From: Megaustenia siamemsis
Lineage: Eukaryota > Mollusca > Gastropoda > Stylommatophora > Ariophantidae
Direction of reading: 5' to 3'
Assembly: GCA_032433765.1 (NCBI GenBank)
Contig: JAVIAB010000059.1
Span: forward strand, 57,922,103 to 57,986,102
Length of the DNA stretch: 64,000 nt
Positions 33,188 to 44,039 of the stretch are shown piece after piece. Positions within the stretch are counted from its first letter, which is position 1, and each line of letters begins with the position of its first letter. The position numbers and the translations under genes are program-made. The notes below the pieces were generated by a model. That model saw only the letters and a program-made list of their open reading frames with translations, had not been told where the DNA came from and did no database searches.

Positions 33188-34772
33188 TGGTTATTGGTTA
33201 TTGGTTATGGAAGGCCTCGGCATCACAGCAAACGAATTAAAATCCATAATTGCTCAACCGTACCAACTCATCTCCCAAACAAAGAAAGGTAACTGTAGTC
33301 CCCATCGTAGCAGTCTCAGCACTCGCCAAAAGACATAAGGCGAAACCGCGCAGAAAGTGAACACAGCCAACTGTTCCCTGTCATACGATATCATCATTCA
33401 TCGTAAACAAGCGGGATATCGAAGCAGGATCAAAACGGATGAGACACACAGCTCACGGTGTGCACAGAGCACTTAACTCAGTAGCTCCTGCAACAAGCCG
33501 GACTTGGAATATGAGGAAACTGCAAGAAGGAACACTTTTCAGACATAGCCTTCAATGGTTCCTGCCGCCTATCCACCATATACCATGGGAGTTCACGTCC
33601 TCCCGAAAATGATGATCGTCATAGCACTTGATGATGTTAGGCCGTCATTGATGACTCCAATTCCAAACATATAGACACACAGTGGTGGTAATTTGTCATT
33701 TTCAATCCAACAGAAGCCACATGACCTGTAATTAGTAAAACCACAGAGAGAATATGATTTTGTGACCTTCACTGATTCACTCTTGGATGTGAATGTGTAG
33801 TTTACACAAGAGGAGAAGTTTTCAACTACAGTGATTCCATTTAAGGCAATTCTGGGATAGCAAGGCAAGTCTCCTTTATAGCAGCAGAACTTGATGTTCT
33901 CCGCTCCCTTCTTGTAGCTGCTGCCACACGATTCTGATGTCTCATTAACTTGGAATCATTCAAGAACAATGTCAGATTAACATTCCATAGATATGGCTCT
34001 GCTGATGAAGTGTTTGGTGCAACAGTTGTATCAATCATACTGGAGGCTCCTGGTCTGTGGTCATTAATATCACAGACGGCACATGATGTTGTTATATTCA
34101 GTGTTTCTTTCTGGGTGTAAATATGTGGCACACACATGGAGAGTGGTTTGTGGTCACAGTAATCCCATTAAAGGCAATTCTAGGGTAGCACGGCAATGCT
34201 GTTTCAGAACAGCACAATCCTGTGATGTTTTCTGTGTTCGCTATAAAGCTGCTGCTGCTACACAATCCTGACCAATTATAGGTGTGGACATTATTCACTT
34301 GCAATGACAAAACTGCTTTGTTTACATCATAAACCTCTGGAAGCGAATCATTTATGGGACTAATAGTACAATTTATTCTTCCATCGGGATATCTGCATTG
34401 AGTCCCCCAAAAAAAAGGTCTTTGGTTAAAAAGCACATATGCGTTTGAGTTAAACACACAATGAGCCCACTTCATAAATTCAAAATGATCCTTGCCAATG
34501 TCATCCGTTTGCACAAGTTAGGTCCTTAGCTACCAACGTCAAAAATGTCTGAAACGAAGCCATCCAATTAACGACTTTATCTTTAGCGAAGGTTAACGAA
34601 CTGTGAACAAACATTTATGTTCAAACCCTTGAAAACATTTTCAAAAATCTGCCAACTCGCAGCAATAACATTTATCGTGTTGTTCAATGTAAACATTGCT
34701 TGGTCCATAGCTCGAATATAAATAAGCTGCCATTTTGGTGCGTCCCATGACGTCCGAATTATCTAGGCAAAA
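33188..34772 (-). mobile_element. 1.6-kb retroposon, copy 2
   Basis: The reverse complement matches copy 1 (25310-26920) nearly end to end with scattered substitutions and small indels. Homology runs from the heptamer tail (33188) to GACGTC (34749-34754); the last 18 bases (34755-34772) are copy-specific. The element is bounded by a 10-bp target duplication different in sequence from that of copy 1, so the two are separate insertions and not one inverted segmental duplication. It lies immediately beside the inverted SINE pair and 100 bases from a 60-bp minisatellite. Confidence 0.78.
33593..34514 (-). pseudogene. Cys-rich ectodomain-like ORF in retroposon copy 2, frameshifted
   Basis: Three overlapping frames on the minus strand (34514-34098, 34137-33841, 33868-33593) together cover the same product as 25579-26453. 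A one-base shift near 34115 and another near 33950 break it. The last frame retains CYPRIALNGITVVENFSSC and then runs on through GFCWIENDKLPPLCVYMFGI, giving a longer C-terminus than copy 1. The repeated CC-x(n)-PCYPRIA-x-NGITV pattern is shared with the first domain. Unknown family; its composition suggests a secreted or membrane ectodomain, but I see no membrane helix or clear signal peptide. Confidence 0.6.
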
Positions 34773-34872
34773 TTCCCTCCATAATAATATTCATGTATTA
34801 TTTGTACCTACTTTTCTTCAAGCTGGGTTGACTGGCAAAGACGAGCGAACTTCCAATCCTGGTGCACGGCGT

Positions 34873-35354
34873 GAAAAGCCAGCTGTCTACCACCACGCTA
34901 ATCAATTATATATAATATATTTATCATTTGTATGAAAGCCAGCTGTCTACCACCACGCTAATCAATTATATATAATATAGTTATCATTTGTATGAAAGTC
35001 AGCTGTCTACCACCACGCTAATCAATTATATATAATATATTTATCATTTGTATGAAAGCCAGCTGTCTACCACCACGCTAATCAATTATATATAATATAT
35101 TTATCATTTGTATGAAAGCCAGCTGTCTACCACCACGCTAATCAATTATATATAATATATTTATCATTTGTATGAAAGCCAGCTGTCTACCACCACGCTA
35201 ATCAATTTATATATAATATATTTATCATTTGTATGAAAGCCAGCTGTCTACCACCACGCTAATCAATTATATATAATATAGTTATCATTTGTATGAAAGC
35301 CAGCTGTCTACCACCGCGCAATCAATTATATATAATATAGTTATCATTTGTATG
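34873..35354. repeat. 60-bp minisatellite, 8 units
   Basis: Units contain AGCTGTCTACCACCACGCTA, ATCAATTATATATAATATA and TTATCATTTGTATGAA, and repeat at exactly 60 bases except for single-base indels in units 6 and 8. Unit-to-unit identity is very high, so expansion is recent. Confidence 0.95.
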
Positions 35355-35710
35355 TTTGTGTCTATCGAACGACTGTCACGCCAATTTGGGACATAGTGTC
35401 TATGCTTTGCTCCAATCTGGAGACAGGATAATTGTCACTGTTCTCACCCATCGCTGAGTTTGCTTGCTTCCAGATCAGAAGGTCCTAGTTCGATTCCTAA
35501 AAGCGTTTGATTTTGTTTCGGACCGATAAGTCCGGGATTCATCTATCATATAAAGATTGGTATTAGAGATTGCAAAGGGGGCGGGTTGTAAGGGCGACCT
35601 GGCGCGATACCGACCACATCACGCAACAATGTGTTGTCATAGAATAATATGGCAACTAACACCCCAATCCTCATATTCCCAGCAAGGCATGGAGGGATCC
35701 TTTACTTTTA
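35345..35710 (+). mobile_element. Chimeric SINE: different tRNA head, S1-like 3' part
   Basis: The head has a B box TAGTTCGATTCC near 35490 and an A-box-like segment near 35455. The 3' part (35590-35690) has the S1 order of blocks in degenerate form: GATACCGACCACATCACGC, TGTGTTGTCATAGAAT, GGCAACTAACACC. The head differs from S1 heads, so the two families share a 3' region behind unrelated heads. Confidence 0.6.
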
Positions 35711-36139
35711 ACTTTACATTCACCGCTACCAGTTGCCTATTGTTTTGTCCCATTATCTCCATTCAGCCATAAGTACACTAGGCAAAAGGCATTCAGTGAG
35801 AAACCACTGTGGATATACGATGAGATACAGTCAGAAGAAAACAGTGCAATCAGCCTGCCCTCGTCCAGCTCTGTCCAGTTTATACTCTGGCTTCTTCTAA
35901 ACAGGGAAGTGTATGTCTGTTTCATTATACACACATATGGTAGATATGTGGTAGTGACCATACTTGACTAGATAGGAAGTCGTTTACAAATTGCAGAGCA
36001 TGAATGGCATGTTATTGTCATGACCGAGCATACATTTTTATTGGGGTACGTGATTGTATATGATTTATCTGTGGTGCATTCACACGTTGATTATAAGAAT
36101 TTGCAGCTGCAATTAAAACTTGTGGTGGAAATGTGAATA
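35711..36139. other. No recognisable gene
   Basis: Nothing recognised. Confidence 0.5.
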
Positions 36140-36400
36140 TTTAATCATCATCATCTAGTGCCATCTCCGCATCGAAGGTTGGCTACCATGGAGCGCCATT
36201 CTGCTCTGTCTCTTGCTTTGATGGTGCAGGTTGTCATGGGCTGGTTTGTCCATCTTTTGATGTTACTCGTCCATGTTAGCCTTGGTCTGCCTCTGCCTCT
36301 TTTTACCCTGTATTTTCCCCTCCAGGATGACTTTTTGTAGGCTGTTGTGTCTTTTAACATGCCCCAAAAATCGCATTTTTGAATATTTAATAGCAGTGTT
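36140..36400 (-). mobile_element. LINE 3' end (family A), fragment
   Basis: The minus-strand frame 36360-36151 ends with RPRLTWTSNIKRWTNQPMTT, DRAEWRSMVANLRCGDGTR, almost identical to the tail at 1-328. A CATCATCATC run at 36145-36154 is the complement of the GAT tail. The copy begins in the complement of CATGCCCCAAAAATCGCAT. Confidence 0.87.
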
Positions 36401-36849
36401 TATTAGCCATTTTTGACATTTGATGCACTAGTCTTCTAATCTAATGTGTTGCTAATTTAAAAAAATGTAATCATGTGAGCTAGGAAATGTGTGTGTGTGT
36501 GTGTGTCTGCGCGCGCACAAATTAGAACAGCCCTCACAAATTATTTAAACAGTGAAGTAAATAAAAGTTTTACATTGATAACTTCACACACAGATGCCTC
36601 AAAACTACAAGGGTTAGAACTAAAATGTCACTGTGAGACTAAGAGAGGCAGCTGTGTCCTGGAGTTGTGCCTGGAATCCGTACAATGCTACTCTATCTCT
36701 GAATATCTTCTCTACTCTTCTAGTTGTGTTAGCTTTCATTATAGCTTGTTTCTTGTTCACGTACCTGCCATGAGTCTTGTCTGTTAAATCGGCTTATGTA
36801 CTTGTATTATTTAGTTCCTTGACACATATCTGCTCAACGGAGCTGGGTA
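36401..36849. other. No gene; short GT run
   Basis: A (GT)n run lies at 36486-36508; the rest is unrecognised. Confidence 0.5.
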
Positions 36850-37110
36850 ATATAGAGTTAACGACGAGAACGGAAAGGATTTGGGTTCAGAGCCCACTAG
36901 AAGCGGTGGTGATTTTCAAAAAGTAGGAAAAATTAATCCGTGGTTACTTTATGACGTTGCCCTCCCCTGATGTCTTAGGTGGTGAGCTCCAATATCTGGC
37001 CGTCTTGGATAATGGAGCTCTCGTGTGCACTCACGCACGTTAAAGAATCCTTGCAAATAAATCGGAAAGCGTAGACCATAAATATACTTGTTGCCTGGAC
37101 AGCATAGTCA
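36850..37110. repeat. SINE-related dispersed segment
   Basis: Contains CACGCACGTTAAAGAATCC after TCTTGGATAATGG. The same pair of phrases, TCGGATAATGG and GCGTGTTAAAGAACC, appears at 39086-39150, indicating a shared dispersed repeat. A weak tRNA-like head may lie at 36845-36900 (GGGTTCAGAGCCC). Confidence 0.5.
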
Positions 37111-37689
37111 GTAGAAAACTACCCACATTGTGGATTCCAGCCATGCTACGGAGTTTGTGCACCTGGGACAGGATTCTTCTAGGATTTTCTCAAGGGAGAT
37201 ATCGGATCATTCATTTGTTCGGTGTGCAGTGATGATGTTCCTAACAACAACAACAACAACATATTTGCTCACTCTCCCTCCCTCTCTCTCCCCCCCCCCC
37301 CCCCAACCCAACCTTTATTTTTGTCTGGTTTTATTTTCCATTTCTCATTTTGAGGCGTGGCTTAAGAGACTAGAATGACAGCTATCAATAACGTGTAGGG
37401 CAGGTAATCTGAGAAGAGCTCGTGCCAGACGCCTATCTTCACCGGGCTTGGCGCGGCCCCAGCGGGTACAAATTCCAGAGCGGGGAGCTATCGGGTAGTG
37501 ACAAGACTGGACAGCATTAGCCAGACCTGGATGATTGATCTTCTAGAAGAGTTTTATAGCCACGGACCTTTAAAGTGTGTCACGTCCCTGTCATTCTGAC
37601 CTAATTCCTTTCTGTTTCCGAACGTCTTGCTTTAGGGCACTCAGGGATAAGGGAAAATATCCCAGGACAAGGTAAGGAGGCTTATAGTA
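37111..37689. other. No gene; CAA and poly-C runs
   Basis: (CAA)n at 37242-37260 and a C-run of about 14 at 37291-37304; otherwise unrecognised. Confidence 0.5.
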
Positions 37690-37800
37690 CCCCGCCATAA
37701 CTATTAGGGGCCGTTGATGTAGCGTGGTGTAGACATAAGATGTCGACTTCTGTACAAGAATGTTCTGGCTTCGATTCCCATGGCATGCGGTGGAAATTTT
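37690..37800 (+). mobile_element. tRNA-derived SINE head
   Basis: An A-box-like TAGCGTGGTGTAGACA near 37718 is followed by a B box GGCTTCGATTCCC near 37768 and then an A-run at 37800. Only the head is preserved before the 31-bp array begins. Confidence 0.55.
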
Positions 37801-37829
37801 AAAAAAAAGAAAAAGAAATGTGAAATCGA

Positions 37830-37837
37830 ATATCTAA

Positions 37838-37883
<46 letters not shown>

Positions 37884-39085
37884 GTAGAGAGATCCATTGT
37901 CTAGCTCTCTTTTGGTAGTGAAATCCAATGTTTAACCAGCCCTCTTTGGGTAGTAAAATCGAATGTCTAGCCTCTTTGGCTAGTGAAGTCCAATATCTAG
38001 CCATCTCAGCATAGTGATATCCAATATCTAGCCCTCTCCGGCAGTGAGATCCAATGTCTAGTCCTAACTCTGGGTAGTGATATCCAAGGTTTAGCTCTTT
38101 CTCTGTGTAGTGAGATCCAATGTATAGCCCTCTCTGGATAGTGAGATCCAATATCTCTCTCTCTCTCTTTCTATGGGTAGTGAGTGATATCCAATGTCTA
38201 GTCCCCTCTAGGTAGTGAAATCCAATATCTCTCTCTCTTTCTTTGGGTAGTGATATACAATGTCTAGACCTCTCTGGGTAGTGAAATCCAATATCTCTCT
38301 CTCTCTCTCTCTTTCTCTGTGTACTGAGATCCAATGTCTAGCCCTCTCTCTGGATAGTGAGATCTTTTTCTGTCCCTCTTTGGGTAGCGAAATCCAATGT
38401 CTAGCCCTCTTTGGGTGGGGAATTCCAATGTCTAGCCCTCTTTGGGTAGGGAAATCCAATGTCTAGCCCTCTTTGGGTGGGGAAATCCAATGTCTAGCCC
38501 TCTTTGGGTAGGGAAATCCAATGTCTAGCCCTCTTTGGGTGGGGAAATCCAATGTCTAGCCCTCTTTGGGTAAGGAAATCCAATGTCTAGCCCTCTTTGG
38601 GTTGCGAAATCCAATATCTAACCCTCTTTGGTTGGGAAATCCAATGTCTAGCCCTCTTTGGGTAAGGAAATCCAGTGTCTAGCCCTCTTTGGGTGGGAAA
38701 TCCAATGTCTAGCCCTCTTTGGGTAGGGAAATCCAATGTCTAGCCCTCTTTAGGTAGTGAAATCCAATGTCTAGCCCTCTTTAGGTAGGAAATCCAATGT
38801 CTAGCCCTCTTTAGGTAGTGAAATCCAATGTCTAGCCCTCTTTGGGTAGGGAAATCCAATGTCTAGCCCTCTTTAGGTAGTGAAATCCAATGTTAGCCCT
38901 CTTTAGGTAGGGAAATCCAATGTCTAGCCCTCTTTAGGTAGGGAAATCCAATGTCTAGCCCTCTTTGGGTAGGGAAATCCAATGTCTAGCCCTCTTTAGG
39001 TAGTGAAATCCAATGTCTAGCCCTCTTTGGGTAGGGAAATCCAATGTCTAGCCCTCTTTAGGTAGGGAAATCCAATGTCTTGCGC
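37830..39085. repeat. 31-bp minisatellite, about 38 units, growing out of a CT tract
   Basis: Units contain GAAATCCAATGTCTAGCCCT followed by CTTTGGGTAGG or CTTTAGGTAGT. The left third (37830-38330) is heterogeneous and mixed with (CT)n stretches; the right part (38390-39085) is homogeneous. Homogeneity rises from left to right. Confidence 0.93.
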
Positions 39086-39320
39086 TCTCGGATAATGGCG
39101 AAAAAAAATTAGGTGCCGTTTACACCCAGCGCGTGTTAAAGAACCATTGACAATTGGCAATCGAAATGAGTAGGTCAGAAATGCCTGTCCTAGATGTATA
39201 GGAGCAAAATCTACACAAAAGTCTCAACTATCGACGGTAATGAAGGTACCTCTGTAGTCGGTAAATATCTGCCTGTAAGGCGACACCAGAGCACACGGCT
39301 GCCTGTGTAAAAAGTAAGGA
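39086..39320. repeat. SINE-related tail segment
   Basis: Shares GATAATGG and GTTAAAGAACC blocks with 36850-37110, and CACACGGCTGCC followed by an A-rich end with the SINE at 50955-51205. Confidence 0.55.
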
Positions 39321-39661
39321 ATATACGCGCAAAATTGCTTCCCTCGAGACTTCGCTGTAGATAAAAAGCTGGTGTATGGAAACAGACAAACAAGAGATCT
39401 ACCGAGGACAAGAAGCCGAGTTGTTCAAAAGCAGGAAGGTTCATTCAACATGAAATGGGAACTATAAATGTTTTGGGAGGAAGGGTTGGGGGGGGGGGGG
39501 AGACGGCGCCAGCGTAGTGCTGAAACCATCATGTGCTGGTAGTAGGCAAATATAGGAGCTGACAACATACTCCCTTTCTTTCTCTCTTTCATTCTTTCTT
39601 TCTTTTTTCTTTCTTTTTTCTTTCTTTTTTTCTTTCTTTCTTTATTTCTTGTTTTCTTTCT

Positions 39662-39720
<59 letters not shown>

Positions 39721-40019
39721 TCCCCCCCCCCCAAACCACATCAACGTTTCTTCCTTATCAATCCCAAGATTCTTTCCCAAAATAAAATGCAGCAAAAGAA
39801 ATAAACTGACAAACACATATATAGAAACGGACACACATATGCAGGAATATTGTTATATAACGCAAGGTCCAGTTGTTTTGTGTCATTTATTACTTATGTA
39901 GAGCTGCAGCCACACCAGTGTCTGTATTCATGATCGTTCCATTACATTCATGCCGTCATTGTGGAAAGGTTATTCTCTTTAATTTCAAACGCGGTGGTCT
40001 AAGGAAAGAAGGAACCGTG
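39321..40019. other. No gene; poly-G, CTTT, CT and poly-C tracts
   Basis: Poly-G at 39487-39500, a CTTT/CT tract at 39569-39719 and poly-C at 39721-39732. The frames across these are artefacts. Confidence 0.7.
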
Positions 40020-40350
40020 CTAATGTAGAGTCAGTGAAAGGACTAGCTGTCTCCTTTTCTACCTTTCGGCTCCCTGTGGAGCATAGACCTTCAACAAACA
40101 CTTTCCAAGTCGTTCTGTTTCTTGCCATTCTTTTAAGATCATTCCATGTCTTCCCCATCATCTTCATCTCTGCTTCTGTCTGTCTTCTCCAAAGAATTTC
40201 TTGGTCTTCCTCTTTATCTTTTTCCTGGGGATTCCAAAAAAAGGGCCTGTTGTGTAATACTCTCAGCTGGCTTCCGCAGTGTGTATCCTATCCAGCACCA
40301 TCGTCTTCGCTGTATTACTTTATCCACTGGTATTTGACTGTTACATTTAT
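40020..40350 (-). mobile_element. LINE 3' end (family E), broken
   Basis: The complement encodes, in shifting frames, WIGYTLRKPAESITQQALFW, NPQEKDKEEDQEILWRRQTE, then EMKMMGKTWNDLKRMARNRT and FVEGLCSTGSRK. This is the very typical C-terminal tail of another animal non-LTR lineage (the WNPQGKRKRGRPR...GLCSTR type). It is truncated upstream. Confidence 0.85.
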
Positions 40351-40559
40351 ATAATTGAACGGACTAGCCTGTAGTGAGGTACAACTTCCGCCATTTTAGT
40401 TGTAAATATTTCATCTTGTGTTTGCTAAAAATACCTGACATCTGACAGAAAATCATGGCAACAAGGAAATATTCATGGACTGTTCAAACGAAGTAACGAT
40501 CTTTCTGTTGAAGCATGTGATACATTTGAGTGAACAGTGAAGTTTATTTCTTGTAGTTG

Positions 40560-40960
40560 TGCTTATATACAGAATGTAATATTACATGGAATACAGAACA
40601 CCAGGGTCACCAGAAAAAAGAGATTATGCCTACCACCAGGTGAACAGAAAAGAGCAGGCAACAATATTTAGACTCTGAACAGTACACAACAGATTGAGGT
40701 ACCACCTTTTCAACAACTTAAGGATAGTGACCTATGATGAATGTGAGTGTAGCGACAAAATGACTGCTGAACATCTGCTACGGCCATGCCTAACATATGA
40801 TGAACAGAGAAGGCTCTTTTGGCCATCAATGGTAATACGGGGACAAGCAGTGTGGTGGTGTCGCCAGCCTTGAGCTTGACGAACGCTTTCTTCGAATTTA
40901 TTTATCTTGACGTCTTAAGGTATACGAGGAAGAAGTGGTATACGCAGAAGAAGAAGAAGA
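40560..40960 (+). mobile_element. Tail of an RNase H-bearing LINE, fragment
   Basis: Frames give NRKEQATIFRL, TVHNRLRYHLFNNLRI, ECECSDKMTAEHLLRPCLTY. This C-x-C...H-x4-C zinc-knuckle-like segment follows RNase H in I/Jockey-like elements. One in-frame stop after IFRL is visible. It belongs to the same class as the minus-strand fragment at 42770-43640. Confidence 0.75.
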
Positions 40961-41164
40961 CTGAGGTATTGAAACATGCAGCCTATTAAACATGTTTAAA
41001 ATAAGACGATTTTGACCCTGTGTGTGTGCATTTATTGGTATTATTATTATTAGGCTCAGATTGGTACAGTGTCCCTTTTTTTTAATTTGATGTCTTCATT
41101 TTTTTTTTTTACATTGTAAAATATTAATAAATAACATTTCAGAAGGTTAAAAATATCTTATGCA

Positions 41165-41640
41165 ACAAATCTATGTCAATAAAAATGAGAAAGAGAGTTC
41201 ATCGGTGCTATATAGAACCAATTCTGACCTATGGAAGCGAATCATGGACTCATTGACAAACAAATGAAAAGACGATTAGAGGCCATAGAGATGGGATTTC
41301 TCAGAAGAATGTTGAAAGTTCCCTGGACAGATAAAAAGACCAATGAGGAAGTTCTCAAAGAGGCCAACACAAAAAGGGAGCTCTTAAAAAACATCAGAAA
41401 GAAGCAATCAACATTTTTCGGGCACATCATGAGAAGAGGAAAGTTGGAATACTTGGTTACAAGTGGTAAAATAAAAGGAAAGAGAGATCGCGGGCGACAA
41501 AGAGAGAAAATACTGGATAGCTTGGTGTCATGGCATGGAAAACAGTCAACAACAGAACTGATACGATGCACTGTAGATAGAAGATTGTGGAGGGACATGA
41601 TCACCTATGCCAACCGGTACGGCACATGATGATGATGAAG
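41165..41640 (+). mobile_element. LINE 3' end (family C), best-preserved copy
   Basis: The frame 41231-41629 is open for 132 codons: FLRRMLKVPWTDKKTNEEVL, FGHIMRRGKLEYLVTSGKIK, a basic GKRDRGRQREK segment, and the terminal RRLWRDMITYANRYGT. The stop is followed by GATGATGATGA (41628-41638). Just upstream, in another frame, is RCYIEPILTYGSESWT, so one frameshift separates them. The element is 5'-truncated with no RT domain. Confidence 0.88.
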
Positions 41641-42137
41641 ATATGAATACTCTAGATATTTCCTGAAAGTTTATTTGTACAAGATCTCTATTTAACTTCC
41701 GTGGTACACGCTATGTGGCTGCCTTAGTCATCTGCAAAAAAATATAGGCAAGGCATGTGACGAGAGAATGTAAGAAATGAAAAGCCTTCAGAGATAGGCA
41801 GCTTTAAGGAGTTGACTCCATCTGGTCTGGTGAGCGCTGATGGATGCATATCGTATCTAAATGGCGAGTAGATGGTAGATGGATGCTGTTACCACGTAGA
41901 CCTGGTCTACTGTTTGGGTGGCTTCTCGTCTGGCGCCGTAGGTAATGACCCTTAGCTCTTAGTGATTAATCGTGGCATTTGGAAACTGCCTTCCGTTTAG
42001 GAAGATTTGTGTTGGCTATTGAATGGCACGCAGGTATAATATATATGGCCTACAACAGGGGGAACTGATAGCTCGTATTTTAAAATATTGTTTATTTGTT
42101 TTATTTGATTTCTTTGTATTATATATATATATATCTA
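41641..42137. other. No recognisable gene
   Basis: Nothing recognised; an AT microsatellite (42119-42134) borders the next SINE. Confidence 0.5.
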
Positions 42138-42396
42138 TGGAGCCGCGATAGCCTCAGTGGTTAGTGAACTGGATAACAAAGGACAAGGGGTAGGGTTCGA
42201 TCCCAACCGACGGCTTCCGGGTTCACCCAGCCTTTAATGGGTACCGGATTTTTTTCTGGGAAAGTGAAGCGGCACGGGCGTAATACCGACCACATTACCC
42301 TAAAAATCATGTGCCGAAGGTCTGTAAAATTTATGGTTACTAACACCATATTCCCTATACGCCACTTGGCGTGACGGGGGTATTTTACTTTTATAT
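42138..42396 (+). mobile_element. tRNA-derived SINE (family S1), best head
   Basis: The tRNA-like head is on the plus strand: GGAGCCGCGATAGCCTCAGT at 42139-42158 includes the A box, and GGTTCGATCCC at 42194-42204 is the B box. After CCGGGTTCACCC comes the body with GGGTACCGGATTTTTTTC, GTAATACCGACCACATTACC and the tail CTATACGCCACTTGGCGTGA. These are RNA polymerase III internal promoter elements. An AT-rich target (TATATATA) lies on both sides. This copy runs opposite to the other four S1 copies. Confidence 0.9.
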
Positions 42397-42769
42397 ATAT
42401 TTATATATATATTACTATATTATTTATTTAGGTAGGTTGAAGGAAGTAGGAGGGATTTTATCTCAGGTTTTTTTTAAAATTTGAACACAAGTAGAGATAT
42501 CCCATTTTTATTTCCGCCCTTACAATTATTCTTGTCAGGTGCAAGCAAACCCCAAAAGTGTTCTTTCTGTACCTATAGAACGTTTGACTGCATCTTTTTT
42601 GCTATTTCAAATTTGGATAAACCTTTACTGGGACAGAGAATCACAATAACATCGAGTGGGGGCCCCCGGATCTATCTATTTTCCGTTCGCCCGAAGTATT
42701 GTCTATATCTGCAATGTCGTTTCCTGTATAAATTTTACTGTATTTTGTAATTCTTGCAGTGGCCCATAT
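42397..42769. other. No recognisable gene
   Basis: Nothing recognised before the minus-strand RNase H fragment. Confidence 0.45.
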
Positions 42770-43640
42770 AGTTTTGTCTGTAGTGTTGCATCAATGGGCC
42801 AATGCATTTTCCTCAGTCTACTATATTCAGTGCAGTCTCGAATATGTGTTCAGCTGTCTGGGGCGCCTGTCCACATGTACTAGTAGTTGAGGTGCCGATC
42901 TTGAATTTTGTATACATCTGACGTGGAGTCGATTGTGTCCTGTTCTGAGGCGTATAATGATAACTTGTTCCCATTTATTCATATTATGAAAGGCATCCTG
43001 ATTTGGGGCTTGTGGTCCTCTGTTTGATTTCATTATCTGTTTCTTATGATGGTATGTAACCGGTGTATCTAGTTGTGTGCCTGTTGAACCTTCCTTTGTC
43101 AACTGATCTGCTTTCTCATTTCCTGGTATTCCACAGTGAGATGGGATCCACTGCAGGGCAACCCTGTGGTGCTTGCAGAGTTCAGTCAATAAGGTCTGCA
43201 GATGTGGCAATTTTTTGGATTGTAGTGCCTGGAGTACTGATCTTACATCAGTCAAAAACACTACAGGCTGTGAGCTAAGATTACTGTTCGGCAGTTTTTC
43301 TATTGCCAACTTTATTGCTAGGATTTCTGCATCATAATTGTGACAATATTTCCCGGTTGCTATTTTATTCATATCCCTAGTGTTATTTGGGTATTCTATG
43401 AATGCACCTGCTCACCCATTCTTTACTGCATTCTGTGCTGATCCATCTGTGTAAACACGAATCCATAGGTCTTGTGGGTATTCTTCATCCAAGAAACTGA
43501 GAGTTATTGTTTTACGCTGTATACTATTCTGTTCCTCTTTATCAAGTACTCCTTTCACTTCTGTCCGTATTTGTATTGATAATCCTGATTCCTCTGTCCA
43601 CGGAGTCTTTAGTCTGTTCTGGTGTTGGCAGTAGGGGTCC
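42770..43640 (-). mobile_element. LINE C-terminal part with RNase H domain, frameshifted
   Basis: On the minus strand the first frame ends with LWIRVYTDGSAQNAVKNG (RNase H start, with the catalytic D of the TDGS box). After a frameshift, 43372-42827 continues NYDAEILAIKLAIEKLPNSN, VVFLTDVRSVLQAL and LQWIPSHCGIPGNEKADQLT, the remaining acidic and histidine motifs of a type I RNase H. The end has TAEHIFETAL, a zinc-knuckle remnant. RNase H places it in the I/Jockey-like part of the non-LTR tree. The RT domain is absent and the copy is inactive. Confidence 0.88.
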
Positions 43641-44039
43641 CCCTGATAAAAGAAGTAACATTTTATCAGAACAAAAAAAATATAAAACATCAACTGCTTC
43701 TGGGAAGAGTTGGTAATGAAAAGAAATGACAAATCAAATGTCTTTTTTTTTTCTGAACAATAACCCAAACCATATATCCCTAGGAGTAAATAGAAGTGAA
43801 GAGAATAGTATGTGTGTGAATGACGGCGCGTGCGCGCGTGATAAGGAAAGAAATGAGTGAAGAACAGTAGTGTTAAATATTATGTTTAATTGATCTGCTT
43901 TTGTTCAACGAAGGGCAAGAATGACACGAGTTTTGTCATAATTGGCAACTGTTTCACCACTCACTGTCCTCGTCATTATTTGTTGCCGCTTCCTCTGTAT
44001 GGCTGATTTAATTGATTTTCACATATTTTCACACCACAG
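43641..44039. other. Probable intron sequence 5' of the sulfotransferase exon
   Basis: Contains a T-rich tract and ends in ATATTTTCACACCACAG, a pyrimidine-rich stretch with AG at 44038-44039 that fits a splice acceptor. Confidence 0.6.

Noticed and set aside
25300..34782. Single large inverted segmental duplication (palindrome) enclosing 6.3 kb
   Set aside because: Each arm has its own, different 10-bp direct repeat and homology stops exactly at these, so two separate insertions explain it better.
34873..35354. CRISPR array (regular 60-bp repeats)
   Set aside because: The whole 60-bp unit repeats with no variable spacers, and the context is eukaryotic; it is a minisatellite.
42138..42220. 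Functional tRNA gene
   Set aside because: The A and B boxes are present, but the cloverleaf arms do not pair convincingly and the head continues into a SINE body shared by other copies.
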